In this document: positions 8,604 to 17,900 of the stretch, in pieces | Layout of the letters: every line of letters begins with the position of its first letter | Numbering within the stretch: position 1 is the stretch's first letter | From: Planctomycetota bacterium | GTDB taxonomy: Bacteria; Planctomycetota; Phycisphaerae; Phycisphaerales; SM1A02 | Length of the DNA: 51,298 nucleotides | Direction of reading: 5' to 3' | Assembly (NCBI GenBank): GCA_017859745.1 | Contig: JAFMML010000019.1 | Span: 1-51,298 of the forward strand | Translations under genes and position numbers: made by a program | Notes under the pieces: model-generated | Seen by the model: the letters and a program-made list of their open reading frames with translations, nothing else | Databases searched by the model: none | Told to the model about the DNA's origin: nothing

Positions 8604-11600
8604 ACGACGCGACGACGAGTCCGCGTGGCGATGGTGGTGGAGGTGGAGAGCCCCTCGACCTGGAGGCGTTCGTCGCCCTCGATGCGGCCGTTCGAGACGA
8701 ACGGCTGCAATCGACCGGAGATCCCGACGCCGAGTTGCGGCGTCTTGGGGACGAGGCGGAGCGGGCCGTGTCGACCGATCCTGCCATCGCCCTCGAACGC
8801 CTCGAGATGGTCGGAGAAGCCGCCGATCGGCTTGGGCATCCCGGTGCCGCCGCACGGGCCTCCCGGGGGCGAGTGCTGGCGATGGCCTATCTCGGGCGTC
8901 TCGAGGCTGCCGCGGAGTTCGCGGCCTCGGAGCGAGAGAGTGCCGAGGCCTCGGGCGAGACGATCGAGGCGGCGCGCCTTCGACTTGCGGCGATGCAGCC
9001 CCTTCTGAAGCTCGGAAGGGTGGCCGAGGCGATCGCGGAGGGCGAGGCGGCCGTTCGGACCTTCGACGACGCCGATCGACCCGACCTTGCCGGCCGAGCC
9101 GAGATCAACCTCGGCAACGTCCGCAAGGCCGCGGGAGACGCGTTGGCCGCGCTCGACCATCTCGGCCGGGCGCGGCAGGCCCTCCAGGACGATGCGACGC
9201 TTGTCGCGACCATCGACAACACCAGAGGCGAGGCGCTGCTCGATCTCGATCGCCTTGGAGATGCGCGATCGGCCTTCGAAGCCGCTGGTTCGCACTTCGC
9301 GTCGGCCGGCCACGCCTTCGCATCGGCGATCGTCGAGGGCAACCTCGCCGACCTCGCGGGCCGATCGGGTCATCTCGCCGAGGCGTTCGAGCGGTTCGCC
9401 TCGGCGCGGGCGGCGCTGGGGGATCGCGCCGACGGTCACGCCGCGCGTTTGGCGATGGAGGAGGGGGAGGTCTTCGACGCGGTCGGTCTGCACGACGTCG
9501 CTCTCGAGCGCCTCCGCGAGGCTCGAACTCGCTTCGATGCGATCGGCCTGGCGTACGAGTCGATCCGCGCTGCGCTTGCCGAGGCGTCCGCGCTGGAGAA
9601 CCTGGATCGGCCGGGCGAGGCGAGCGCCACGTTGGCGTCGCTCGACGAGGCCATCGCTCGAGTCGACCATCCGGGCCTGCGGGTGCGCCGCGATGCGAGG
9701 CTCGCCCGGCTCGCAGCGGCGGCGGCACGACGCACCGGAGACGTTCGCGATCGCGCCGCCGCCGAGGCGTTCGGCCGACGCGCCTTCGGCGATGGAGACG
9801 AGACCGACGCCGTGCCGGGGATCTCCGAAGTCGATCGCCTGCGGGTGCTGCTCGATCGATCGAGGTGGCATGAGGATCTCGGTCGGCCGGTGGAGGCGAA
9901 CGCCAGCGCGGAGCAGGCCGAGGCGTTGGCTGGGGAACTGGGCCTGGGCATCGCGATCGCCGAGAGCGGAGTCCGCCGTGCCGAACTCGCCCGTCGCCGC
10001 GGCGACGACGACGCCGCCGTCGAATCCGCCCGTCGCGCCGTCGCCGAGATCGAGCGCACCCGAGACGCCCTCGGTGCCGAACGACTGCGTGCCGCGTTCT
10101 CGGGACGCCGCCTCGGGGCCTACGAGCAGCTGGTGTTGTCGCTGCTGGCCCGAGGAGGAGAATCGGCCACGGCCGAGGCGTTCGAGGTCGCCGAACTTGC
10201 GCGAAGCCGCACCCTGCTCGAGCGGATCGGCAGGCGCGCGGAGGTCGCCGGCGACGGTCCGGGTGCGGGGTCCGAGGACGCGATCGATCCTTCCGATCCC
10301 GAGATTCGCGGCCTTCTGGAGAAGCTGCAGGGGCTGCACGCGAGACTGTCCGCCGAAGCGCGAGACGATCAGCGATCCGGTCTGCCGGTTCGGGTGCGTC
10401 GCGAACTGGCCGAAGCGGAGGCGGAACTCGAGCGACGGCTGGCGGCGCGATCGGCCGTCGGCGGTTCGGCGGCACCCGGTCGGCGTTCGCGGGTCGAGGG
10501 GAGCGAATGGCGTCGTCGTCTCGCGGACGACGAGGCGATCGTCGAGTACTTCGAGGCGTCGGGACGGTGGATCGCGTTCGTCGCCACACGAGATCGCATC
10601 GAGGCGCTTCCGCTCGAACTCGCAACCGGAGAGGTCCACGACGCCCTCGACCGCTTCGCCTTCCGATCCCGCCGACGCCTTCGCGCCAACGGACCGACGC
10701 CCGGTGCTCGAAGCATCGCAGTCGATTCGATCCTGTCGCATCTTGGGAGCCGACTTTGGGGGCCCGTCGCGGGACGGCTCGATGGACGACGTCGCGTGAC
10801 GGTCGTTCCCCATGGGGTGCTGCATGGCGTCCCGTTTGCGGCGCTCGACGTCGGTGAAGGCCCGCTCGTCGCGCATCACCATCTGTCGATCGCTCCAAGC
10901 GTTGCGGTGTGGCTGAGCCTGCGCGAGCAGGCGGCTCGCCGCGAAGCGCCCGGCCGGACCGTCCTCGTCGGTGTCACCGACGACGCCGCCCCCGCCGTCG
11001 AAGACGAGATCCGCGGCATCGCGGCGGCGATCGACCCGACCGGTGGGCCGGTCGCGACATCCGATTCGCGGCCTTCCATGCCGGCCGTGCGTTCCGCCGC
11101 CGCGCCCGAAGTCCTTTGCGGTTGCGAAGCGGGGGCGGACGCGGTGCTGGACCGGCTGGCGGATCCGGGTGTCGGCATGGTGCATCTGGCCTGCCACGGT
11201 CGCTTCCTTCCAGAGGCGCCGCACGCCAGCGGCCTGAGGCTCTCGGACCGTTGGGTCTCGGTTCGCGATCTGATGGCGTTGCCTCGCACGCCGTCGGTCG
11301 TCGTGCTCAGCGGATGCGAGACCGGAGGTCTCTCCGTCCGGCGTGGAGAGGAGGTGCTGGGCCTCGCGAGAACCCTGCTCGCCACGGGGACCCGATCGGT
11401 GATCGCGAGCCTGTGGCCGGTCTCCGACCGAAGCACCTGCGAACTCATGGTGGACTTCCATCGTTGCTGGAGTACGTTCGAAGCCGGGTCCACGGCGTCG
11501 GTCGCCGCGGCGTTGGCGGAGGCCCAACGCGCTCTCGGCCGCTCGACGGGGTTCGAACATCCGGCTCACTGGGCCTCGTTCTTCACGATCGGACACGCCT

Positions 11601-11605
11601 CATGA
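8600..11605 (+). CDS. TPR-CHAT caspase-like protease
   Basis: 1001 residues from a GTG at 8600 that overlaps the stop codon of the preceding gene. Residues 20-640 are helical, Ala/Arg/Glu-rich and read as tetratricopeptide repeats (for example RAEINLGNVRKAAGDALAALDHLGRA and AFASAIVEGNLADLAGRSGHLAEAFERF). About residues 690-1001 are a CHAT domain (caspase HetF-associated with TPRs): VVPHGVLHGVPFAALD, then HLACHG with the catalytic His866, SGCETG with the catalytic Cys906, and the closing HPAHWASFFTIG. Both catalytic residues are intact, so an active cysteine endopeptidase is expected, probably switched on by a partner bound to the TPR part. There is no signal peptide, so it is cytosolic. Its stop overlaps the subtilase start (ATGA). 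Confidence 0.9.
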   Translation: MNDATTSPRGDGGGGGEPLDLEAFVALDAAVRDERLQSTGDPDAELRRLGDEAERAVSTDPAIALERLEMVGEAADRLGHPGAAARASRGRVLAMAYLGRLEAAAEFAASERESAEASGETIEAARLRLAAMQPLLKLGRVAEAIAEGEAAVRTFDDADRPDLAGRAEINLGNVRKAAGDALAALDHLGRARQALQDDATLVATIDNTRGEALLDLDRLGDARSAFEAAGSHFASAGHAFASAIVEGNLADLAGRSGHLAEAFERFASARAALGDRADGHAARLAMEEGEVFDAVGLHDVALERLREARTRFDAIGLAYESIRAALAEASALENLDRPGEASATLASLDEAIARVDHPGLRVRRDARLARLAAAAARRTGDVRDRAAAEAFGRRAFGDGDETDAVPGISEVDRLRVLLDRSRWHEDLGRPVEANASAEQAEALAGELGLGIAIAESGVRRAELARRRGDDDAAVESARRAVAEIERTRDALGAERLRAAFSGRRLGAYEQLVLSLLARGGESATAEAFEVAELARSRTLLERIGRRAEVAGDGPGAGSEDAIDPSDPEIRGLLEKLQGLHARLSAEARDDQRSGLPVRVRRELAEAEAELERRLAARSAVGGSAAPGRRSRVEGSEWRRRLADDEAIVEYFEASGRWIAFVATRDRIEALPLELATGEVHDALDRFAFRSRRRLRANGPTPGARSIAVDSILSHLGSRLWGPVAGRLDGRRRVTVVPHGVLHGVPFAALDVGEGPLVAHHHLSIAPSVAVWLSLREQAARREAPGRTVLVGVTDDAAPAVEDEIRGIAAAIDPTGGPVATSDSRPSMPAVRSAAAPEVLCGCEAGADAVLDRLADPGVGMVHLACHGRFLPEAPHASGLRLSDRWVSVRDLMALPRTPSVVVLSGCETGGLSVRRGEEVLGLARTLLATGTRSVIASLWPVSDRSTCELMVDFHRCWSTFEAGSTASVAAALAEAQRALGRSTGFEHPAHWASFFTIGHAS

Positions 11606-13110
11606 ACGTCCTGCGATCCATCCTCGAATCGTCCCGCGTTGGTCTGCTGCTGACGGCGTGCCTCGGAATCGGAGGGCTCGATGCCCAGCTGCTTGCGGGC
11701 GACGATCGCGATCCGTTGATTCCGGATCAGATCGTGCTGCAACTCGCGCCGGATCGCTCGCTGGATTCGGTGCTGGCGACGCTCGCGCCGTTCGCACCGG
11801 GTCTCGAGGCGGTCGAACAGGTTCCGGGCCGGCCGATCCACCTGCTTCGGTTCGATGTCGAGGGTGACGAGCCTTCCCCCGAACTCGAGCAGGCCCTGCA
11901 GCAGCTGGTCGTCGCGGGTGTGCTCGTGTGGGGCGAGTTCGGCTACGAGGCTCAGACCGGCGAAGGGCGCACCGACTCGCTGTGGGTGACCGGCCTGAGT
12001 CTCGGTCCCGCGGACTATCGAGGGCAGTTCGCCGGCGAGTTGCTGGGACTCGATGCTGCGCACGGGATGGCCCGTGGTGCCGGCGTCGTCGTGGCGATCG
12101 TCGACAGCGGGCTCGACGCCACCCATCCTGTGATCGACGCCCCGATCTCGGCCGCGGCCATCGATCTCGTCGATGGCGGTGTGGCGATCACCGATCCCGC
12201 CGATGGCGTGGACAACGACGGCGACGGCCTCGTCGACGAGATGGCCGGCCACGGCACCTTCGTCGCGAGCCTCGTGCATCTGGTTGCGCCCGAGGCGACG
12301 CTGTTGCCCATCCGCATCCTCGACACCGAGGGTCGCACCAGCGTCTATCTCATGGTGAAGGGCATCGCAGCGGCGATCGATGCGGGCGCCGACATCATCA
12401 ACATGAGCGTGGGCACGACCTACGACTCGGTCGCCATCGAGTACCTCGTGGACGAAGCCGAAGCGGCGGGCATCGTTCTGATCGCCTCGATCGGCAATCT
12501 CGATCGCGAGGAGCCGAAGGAGCATCCCGCCGCAGACGGCGGCGCCTACGGGGTGGTCGCGACCGATCCGCTCGATCACCGGGCCGCCTTCTCGAACTTC
12601 GGCGACTTCGCGGCGCTGGCGGCGCCGGGCACGATCGCCTTCGGCGGCAAGGGTGAACTCGATCCGATCTCCTCGGTGCTCGGTGCGGTTCCGGGCGGCG
12701 GGGTCGGAGGTTGGTCCGGCACGAGCTTCTCGACCGCCTTCGTCGCGGGTGCCGCAGCGCTGGTGCGGGGGCAGCACCCCGAATGGCCCGATGCCGAGAC
12801 GCCGGCGGGAGATCTCGCCGACGAGGTGATGGATCGCCTGCGCGCGAGCGCCGTGCCGATCGACGCGAACAATCCGGGCTACGAGGAACTGCTCGGAGCC
12901 GGCCGTCTCGACGTCGCCGCCGCCGTCGCGCTCGGTCCGCCGGTCCTCGATCCGGCGGACTTCGATGGGGACGGCGTCGTCGGAGGCGCCGATCTGGCCT
13001 TCCTGCTTTCGCACTGGGGTTCGTGTGCGGGTTGCCCCGCGGACCTCGATGGCGACGCCTTCGTCGGCGGCTCCGATCTCGCCGGCCTGTTGGCGGCGTG
13101 GACGAACTGA
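11602..13110 (+). CDS. Secreted S8 subtilisin-like peptidase with dockerin-like tail
   Basis: 502 residues from an ATG at 11602 that overlaps the CHAT stop codon. The N-terminus is hydrophobic with LTAC at 17-20, a fair lipobox, so it may be a lipoprotein anchored at Cys20. Residues 40-130 look like a prodomain; the S8 catalytic domain spans about 150-440 with Asp168 (VDSGLDATHP), His217 (GHGTFVASL), oxyanion Asn299 (SIGN) and Ser375 (SGTSFSTAF). An Asp-rich loop (DNDGDGLVD) sits between Asp and His. The last 55 residues are two dockerin-like repeats (DGDGVVGGADLAFLLSHWG; DGDAFVGGSDLAGLLAAW). All triad residues are present. It is the outward-facing end of the sigma/CHAT unit. Confidence 0.9.
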   Translation: MNVLRSILESSRVGLLLTACLGIGGLDAQLLAGDDRDPLIPDQIVLQLAPDRSLDSVLATLAPFAPGLEAVEQVPGRPIHLLRFDVEGDEPSPELEQALQQLVVAGVLVWGEFGYEAQTGEGRTDSLWVTGLSLGPADYRGQFAGELLGLDAAHGMARGAGVVVAIVDSGLDATHPVIDAPISAAAIDLVDGGVAITDPADGVDNDGDGLVDEMAGHGTFVASLVHLVAPEATLLPIRILDTEGRTSVYLMVKGIAAAIDAGADIINMSVGTTYDSVAIEYLVDEAEAAGIVLIASIGNLDREEPKEHPAADGGAYGVVATDPLDHRAAFSNFGDFAALAAPGTIAFGGKGELDPISSVLGAVPGGGVGGWSGTSFSTAFVAGAAALVRGQHPEWPDAETPAGDLADEVMDRLRASAVPIDANNPGYEELLGAGRLDVAAAVALGPPVLDPADFDGDGVVGGADLAFLLSHWGSCAGCPADLDGDAFVGGSDLAGLLAAWTN

Positions 13111-13137
13111 CACGGCGGGACCACGGCAGGCATCCAC

Positions 13138-13143
13138 TATCAT
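13138..13143 (+). promoter_or_regulatory. Possible -10 box before the first DUF1080 gene
   Basis: TATCAT lies 29 bases before the ATG at 13173 in the gap after the subtilase gene, suggesting that the DUF1080 genes have their own promoter. An AGGAG Shine-Dalgarno follows at 13159-13163. No clear -35 box. Confidence 0.35.
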
Positions 13144-13172
13144 CGCTCGGAACCTTCAGGAGTTCCGAATCG

Positions 13173-13952
13173 ATGTCCACACCCCGCCTTGTCGTCCTCT
13201 CGACGCTCGCCGCCGTTGGTCTCGTCTCCAGCGTCGCCGCGGCCCAGCAGTCCCAATCGGACCCTCGCTACAAGGTCCACGACATGAGCCGGCCGCAGCC
13301 GCCGGTGGTGGACCCGGGCACGCCCTCGTCGCAGGCGAAGGCGGGGACCGCGCCCGCCGACGCCGTCGTCCTGTTCGACGGCACGAATCTCTCGAAGTGG
13401 CGGGCCGGCAACGGCGATGCGGCGTGGAAGGTCGTCGACGGGGTGATCGAGGTCGCGGCGGGCACCGGCTCGCTGATCACCCGCGAGTCCTTCGGAGACT
13501 GCCAGTTCCACATCGAGTGGATGGTGCCGACGTCGCTCGAGCCCGATGGACAGAAGGGCTGCAACAGCGGCGTCTTCTTCATGGAGATGTACGAGGTGCA
13601 GATCCTCCACTCCAACGGCAACGAGACCTATCCCGACGGCATGGCGGGTTCGCTCTACGGCCAGTACCCGCCGCTTGTGAACGCGTGCCGACCGCAGGGC
13701 GAGTGGAACACCTACGACATCACCTTCACGGCGCCGCGCTTCAACGACAACGGCAGCGTGAAGACGCCCGCCTACTGCACGGTGCTCTTCAACGGCGTGG
13801 TCGTGCAGAACCACGTCGAGTTCTTCGGCCGCACCGCCCACATGCGACCCGCGGCGTACTCGAAGCACCCCGATCGCCTGCCGATCTCGATCCAGGACCA
13901 CGGCGACAAGCTGCGGTTCCGCAACATCTGGGTGCGGCCGCTGGGGCAGTGA
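13173..13952 (+). CDS. Secreted DUF1080 (3-keto-disaccharide hydrolase-like) protein, copy 1
   Basis: 259 residues; AGGAG stands 9 bases before the ATG. A signal peptide covers about 1-24 (LVVLSTLAAVGLVSSVAAAQQ). The rest is one DUF1080 domain, a concanavalin-like jelly roll related to GH16: VVLFDGTNLSKWR at the start, DCQFHIEWMVP, NSGVFFMEMYEVQILHS, YDITFTAPRF, and the closing ISIQDHGDKLRFRNIWVRPL. Proteins of this family are numerous in planctomycetes and some cleave 3-keto-glycosides; substrate here is unknown. The next gene is a close paralogue, so the pair arose by tandem duplication. Two downstream genes encode the planctomycete cytochrome/DUF1501 pair. Confidence 0.88.
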   Translation: MSTPRLVVLSTLAAVGLVSSVAAAQQSQSDPRYKVHDMSRPQPPVVDPGTPSSQAKAGTAPADAVVLFDGTNLSKWRAGNGDAAWKVVDGVIEVAAGTGSLITRESFGDCQFHIEWMVPTSLEPDGQKGCNSGVFFMEMYEVQILHSNGNETYPDGMAGSLYGQYPPLVNACRPQGEWNTYDITFTAPRFNDNGSVKTPAYCTVLFNGVVVQNHVEFFGRTAHMRPAAYSKHPDRLPISIQDHGDKLRFRNIWVRPLGQ

Positions 13953-14020
13953 GGCCGGAGCCACCTGCGCCCTTGGAGGCCTCTCCGGGCGAATGATCGA
14001 GATCGATGCAAGGACCTTCC

Positions 14021-14809
14021 ATGAACCCCGCGAAGTCGCCATCCTCCCGACGTGTCGTCGCGATCTGCGGCGGACTGGTCCTGTCCGCGACGGCCTGCGC
14101 CCAGCAGTCCCAGTCCGATTCCCGCTACAAGATCCACGACATGGCTCGCCCGCAGCCTTCGGTGGTCGCGCCGGGGACGCCGTCGACGCAGGCGAACGTC
14201 GGAACCGCGCCCGCGGACGCGATCGTCCTGTTCGACGGCACCGATCTCTCGAAGTGGAGCGATGGAAGCGGCGATGCGAGGTGGCGCCTCGTCGATGGCG
14301 TGATCGAGTCGGTGCCGGGCGGCGGCTACCTGACCACCCGCGAGGCCTTCGGCGACTGCCAACTGCATCTGGAGTGGATGGTGCCCGCGGACCTGAAGCC
14401 CAAGGGCGGGGCCGGCGCCAACAGCGGCGTCTATCTGATGCAGCAGTACGAGGTGCAGATCCTTCGTCGGGAGGATCGTCCGACCTATCCCGACGGCATG
14501 GCCGGCGCGATCTACGGGCAGCATCCTCCACTGGCCGCGCCGGACCTTCCCAAGGGCGAGTGGAACACCTTCGACATCCTGTTCACGGCGCCGCGCTTCG
14601 ACGAGGATGGCAGTCTGAAGACGCCCGCCTACTGCACGGTGATCTTCAACGGCGTGGTCGTTCAGAACCATGTGGAGATCTTCGGTCGTACCGCGGCGGG
14701 GCAGCCGCCCACCTACGCGAAGCACCCGGATCGGATGCCGATCTCCATACAGGACCACGGCGACCGAGTTCGCTTCCGGAACATCTGGATCCGCCCGATG
14801 GGCGAGTGA
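14021..14809 (+). CDS. Secreted DUF1080 protein, copy 2
   Basis: 262 residues from the ATG at 14021, chosen over an ATG at 14006 because AAGGA (14010-14014) then sits six bases upstream. The leader ends in SATACAQQSQS, so Cys may be a lipid attachment site; the first copy has AAAQQ there instead. The DUF1080 domain has the same landmarks as copy 1 (VLFDGTDLSKW, DCQLHLEWMVP, NSGVYLMQQYEVQIL, FDILFTAPRF, ISIQDHGDRVRFRNIWIRP). Both mature N-termini share AQQSQSD-x-RYK-x-HDM-x-RPQP, which is unusual for a mere linker. Loss of some non-core identity suggests the two have different partners or substrates. Confidence 0.88.
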   Translation: MNPAKSPSSRRVVAICGGLVLSATACAQQSQSDSRYKIHDMARPQPSVVAPGTPSTQANVGTAPADAIVLFDGTDLSKWSDGSGDARWRLVDGVIESVPGGGYLTTREAFGDCQLHLEWMVPADLKPKGGAGANSGVYLMQQYEVQILRREDRPTYPDGMAGAIYGQHPPLAAPDLPKGEWNTFDILFTAPRFDEDGSLKTPAYCTVIFNGVVVQNHVEIFGRTAAGQPPTYAKHPDRMPISIQDHGDRVRFRNIWIRPMGE

Positions 14810-14933
14810 CGAGGCACGGGCCGTGGCGGCCTTGCGTCCGCGAACATCCGCGGTCGGCCGAGCGACGTTCGCGGCGTCGAGTTCCGAGTCGATTTCCGCC
14901 AATCGGGCGATGTGTCGGAGACCGTCCGGCGGG

Positions 14934-14939
14934 TAGCAT
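14934..14939 (+). promoter_or_regulatory. Possible -10 box before the cytochrome c gene
   Basis: TAGCAT in the context GGTAGCATCG lies 53 bases before the ATG at 14993. The same GGTAGCATCG string occurs at 44230, just before the PDZ gene. The 183-base gap also has an inverted repeat CCGCGAAC (14838-14845) / GTTCGCGG (14867-14874), perhaps the end of the preceding transcript. Confidence 0.35.
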
Positions 14940-14992
14940 CGGATCTCGCCGGCATCGGTGCCGGCCATGGGATCATGCGTCGAGGAGTCGAG

Positions 14993-17900
14993 ATGCCGCA
15001 GGCCGCTCGAATCGCCACCGACCGCCCCCGACGCGGTCGAACCACTCTTGCGATCGCCGTCGGCGTCGCCGTCGCGGGCGCCGTGGTCGCCGCCGGTCAC
15101 CGGCCGATGCCTTCGGCCGGGTCCGCCGCCGGCGACCGGCACGAACCGCTCTCCTACAACCGAGACGTCCGTCCGATCCTTTCCGACCACTGCTTCCAGT
15201 GTCACGGCCCCGACTCGGCCGCGCGGAAGGCGGACCTGCGACTCGATGTGCGCGAGGATGCGCTTCGTGATCGCGACGGCTTCAAGGCGATCGACCTCGA
15301 GCATCCCGGGGACAGCGAGATCCTCTTTCGGATCCACGCCGACGACCCCCAGCTGCTCATGCCTCCGGCGGAGACCAAGAAGCCGCTGACGGAGGCGCAG
15401 AAGGCGACGCTGGAACGATGGCTTCGCGAAGGGGCGGTCTACGAGCCGCACTGGTCGCTGGTGCCGCCGGAGAAGGTCGAGACGCCACGGATCTCCGGAC
15501 CGGTCTCGTCGGCGAATCCGATCGATGCGTTCGTTCGGGCCGATCTCGAGGCGCGGGGCATCGATCCGGCGCCTCCGGCGCTCCCACACGCGCAGTTGCG
15601 TCGCGCGAGCCTCGACTTGACCGGCCTCCCGCCGTCGCTCGAGGAACTCGACGCTTTCGAACGCGACGTCGCAAGTCTCGGCGTCGATCGTGCATACGCG
15701 ATCGCCGTCGACCGGCTGCTGGCCAGCGACCGCTACGGCGAGCACTGGGCCCGAACCTGGCTCGACGCCGCCCGCTACGGCGACACCCACGGCCTGCATC
15801 TGGACAACGAGCGGGTGATGTGGCCCTATCGCGACTGGGTGGTCTCGGCGCTCAACGCCAACATGCCCTTCGACGAGTTCTCGATTCGACAGCTCGCCGG
15901 CGACCTGCTTCCCGACGCGACGCTCGAGGATCGGGTCGCGAGCGGCTTCGTCCGCTGCCATGTGACGACGTCGGAGGGCGGATCCATCAACGAGGAGTAC
16001 TACGTCAAGTACGCCGTCGACCGGACCGAGACCTTCGCGACGATCTGGCTGGGCATGACCGCCGGATGCGCCGCCTGCCACGACCACAAGTACGACCCGT
16101 TGTCGCAGGAGGAGTTCTACGGCCTGTACGCGTTCTTCAACTCGACCGCGGAGGCGGCGATGGACGGCAACGCCAAGGCGCCGCCGCCGGTCATCAAGGT
16201 GCCCTCGCCGCTCGAACGGGTCCGCCTCGAGGAGTTGGATTCGCGTCGCGCGGCCTTGGCGACGCGCCGGGACGGCGAGCGCGTCGACGCCGATGCGGCT
16301 CAGGCGGCCTGGGCGGCGGATCGACATCGGGAACTGGCGGGTCGCTGGAGGCCGCTGACGCCCTCGGCGGTGTCTGCCCGCAGCGGCACGACGTTCTCGA
16401 TGCTCGAGGACGGCGTGGTCCTCGCCGACTCCATCGAGCCCGCGAAGGACGCCTACGTCTGGGAAGGCGTGATTCCCGAGGATCTCGAGGCGCCGCTGTC
16501 GGCGCTCCGCCTCGATGCCGTCGAGCATCCTTCGCTGCCGCTCGATGGACCCGGCGGCGGCAACGGCAACGGCAACTTCGTGCTGACCGAGATCGTCTTC
16601 GAGGTCGCCCCTCCCGAGGCGGATCCGTCGTCGAGCGACTCGTACGCGCCCGTCGAACTGGTGGCGGCGTCGGCGACCTGGTCACAGCCGACCTATCCGG
16701 TGGCCAACGCCATCGACGGCATCGTCGAGGGTGCCCCCGCGGCGAGGAACGGCTGGGCGGGCCTGAAGGACGGCGACGTGGGCGAGCGGTCGGCGATCTT
16801 CGTTCCGCGCGATGCGTCGGCGCTGGTGGCGGGAGCTCGCCTTCGCGCCACGATGCGGTTCGAGTCCCAGTACCCGAGCCACCAGATCGGCTGCTTTCGG
16901 CTCGTCGGTGCGGCGGACGGCGGCGTGGTGCCGCTCTCGTGGTCGCCGTGGCGACTGGCGGGGCCGATCAAGTTCGAGTCGAGGGCCGACGCCCTGCAGC
17001 AGGGCGTCGCGGCGGCCGAGGATCCGGCGTTCGCCGCCGTCGACCTCGAGTGGGCCGCGAAGCCGGAGTTCGCCGACGGGGCGGTGCATCCGCTTCCCGG
17101 TGGCGCGAATCAGGTGCATCTGCTGCGCCGGACGGTGTCTTCGCCCGCCCCGCGTCGGGTGGTGCTGGGCATCGGCAGCGACGACGGCGTTCGGGTGCTT
17201 CTCGATGGCGAGATCGTCCACGACAACCCCGCGGCCCGCGGTGCGGCGCTCGACCAGGATCGCGTCGAGCTGGAGATTCCGGAGGGCGTCCACGAACTGG
17301 TTCTGCGGATCACCGACTTCGGAGGTGCCTGCGGGTTCGCGTTCCGGGTGATCGAGGAGTCGCTCGGGCCGGAGCCGCTCGATGTCGCCACGGCGCTGGC
17401 CAACGCTCCGGAACGGCGCCGGGAGGCGGAGCGTGCGCTGCTTCGAGAACACTTCCGCAGCCACGTCTGGCCCGAAGGCGTCGCCCTCGGCGAGGAGATC
17501 GAGAAGATCGATGCCGAACGCACCGCACTCGACGGTCGCATTCCCACGACGCTCGTCGCCGCGGAGCTCGAGATGCCCCGTCCGGCGCACGTGCTGGATC
17601 GCGGCGAGTACGACCGACCCCTCGGACTCGTGGAGCGTCACGTGCCCGCGGTCCTGCCGGCGATGCGGGACGAGCACTCGCGGGACCGGCTCGGCCTGGC
17701 CCAGTGGCTCTTCGAGCCTGGGCATCCGCTGACGTCTCGTGTCGCGGTCAACCGGATCTGGCAGCGCTACTTCGGCACGGGCCTCGTCGAGACGGTCGAG
17801 GACTTCGGATCGCAAGGGGCGATGCCGAGCCACCCGGAACTGCTCGACTTTCTGGCGACCTGGTTCGAGGACTCGGAGTGGGACCTGAAGGGCCTTCACC

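Noticed and set aside
8537-11596. Very long open frame on the minus strand across the TPR-CHAT gene
   Set aside because: High G+C makes long antisense frames common. The product has no domain or start signal, while the plus strand encodes a clear CHAT protein.
14838-14874. Inverted repeat CCGCGAAC/GTTCGCGG as a terminator
   Set aside because: The 21-base loop and absence of a T-run make it too weak to list as a feature of its own.
13772-16528. Long minus-strand open frame opposite the DUF1080 and cytochrome genes
   Set aside because: It spans parts of three well-supported plus-strand genes, has Arg/Gly/Asp-rich low-complexity sequence and no family resemblance.
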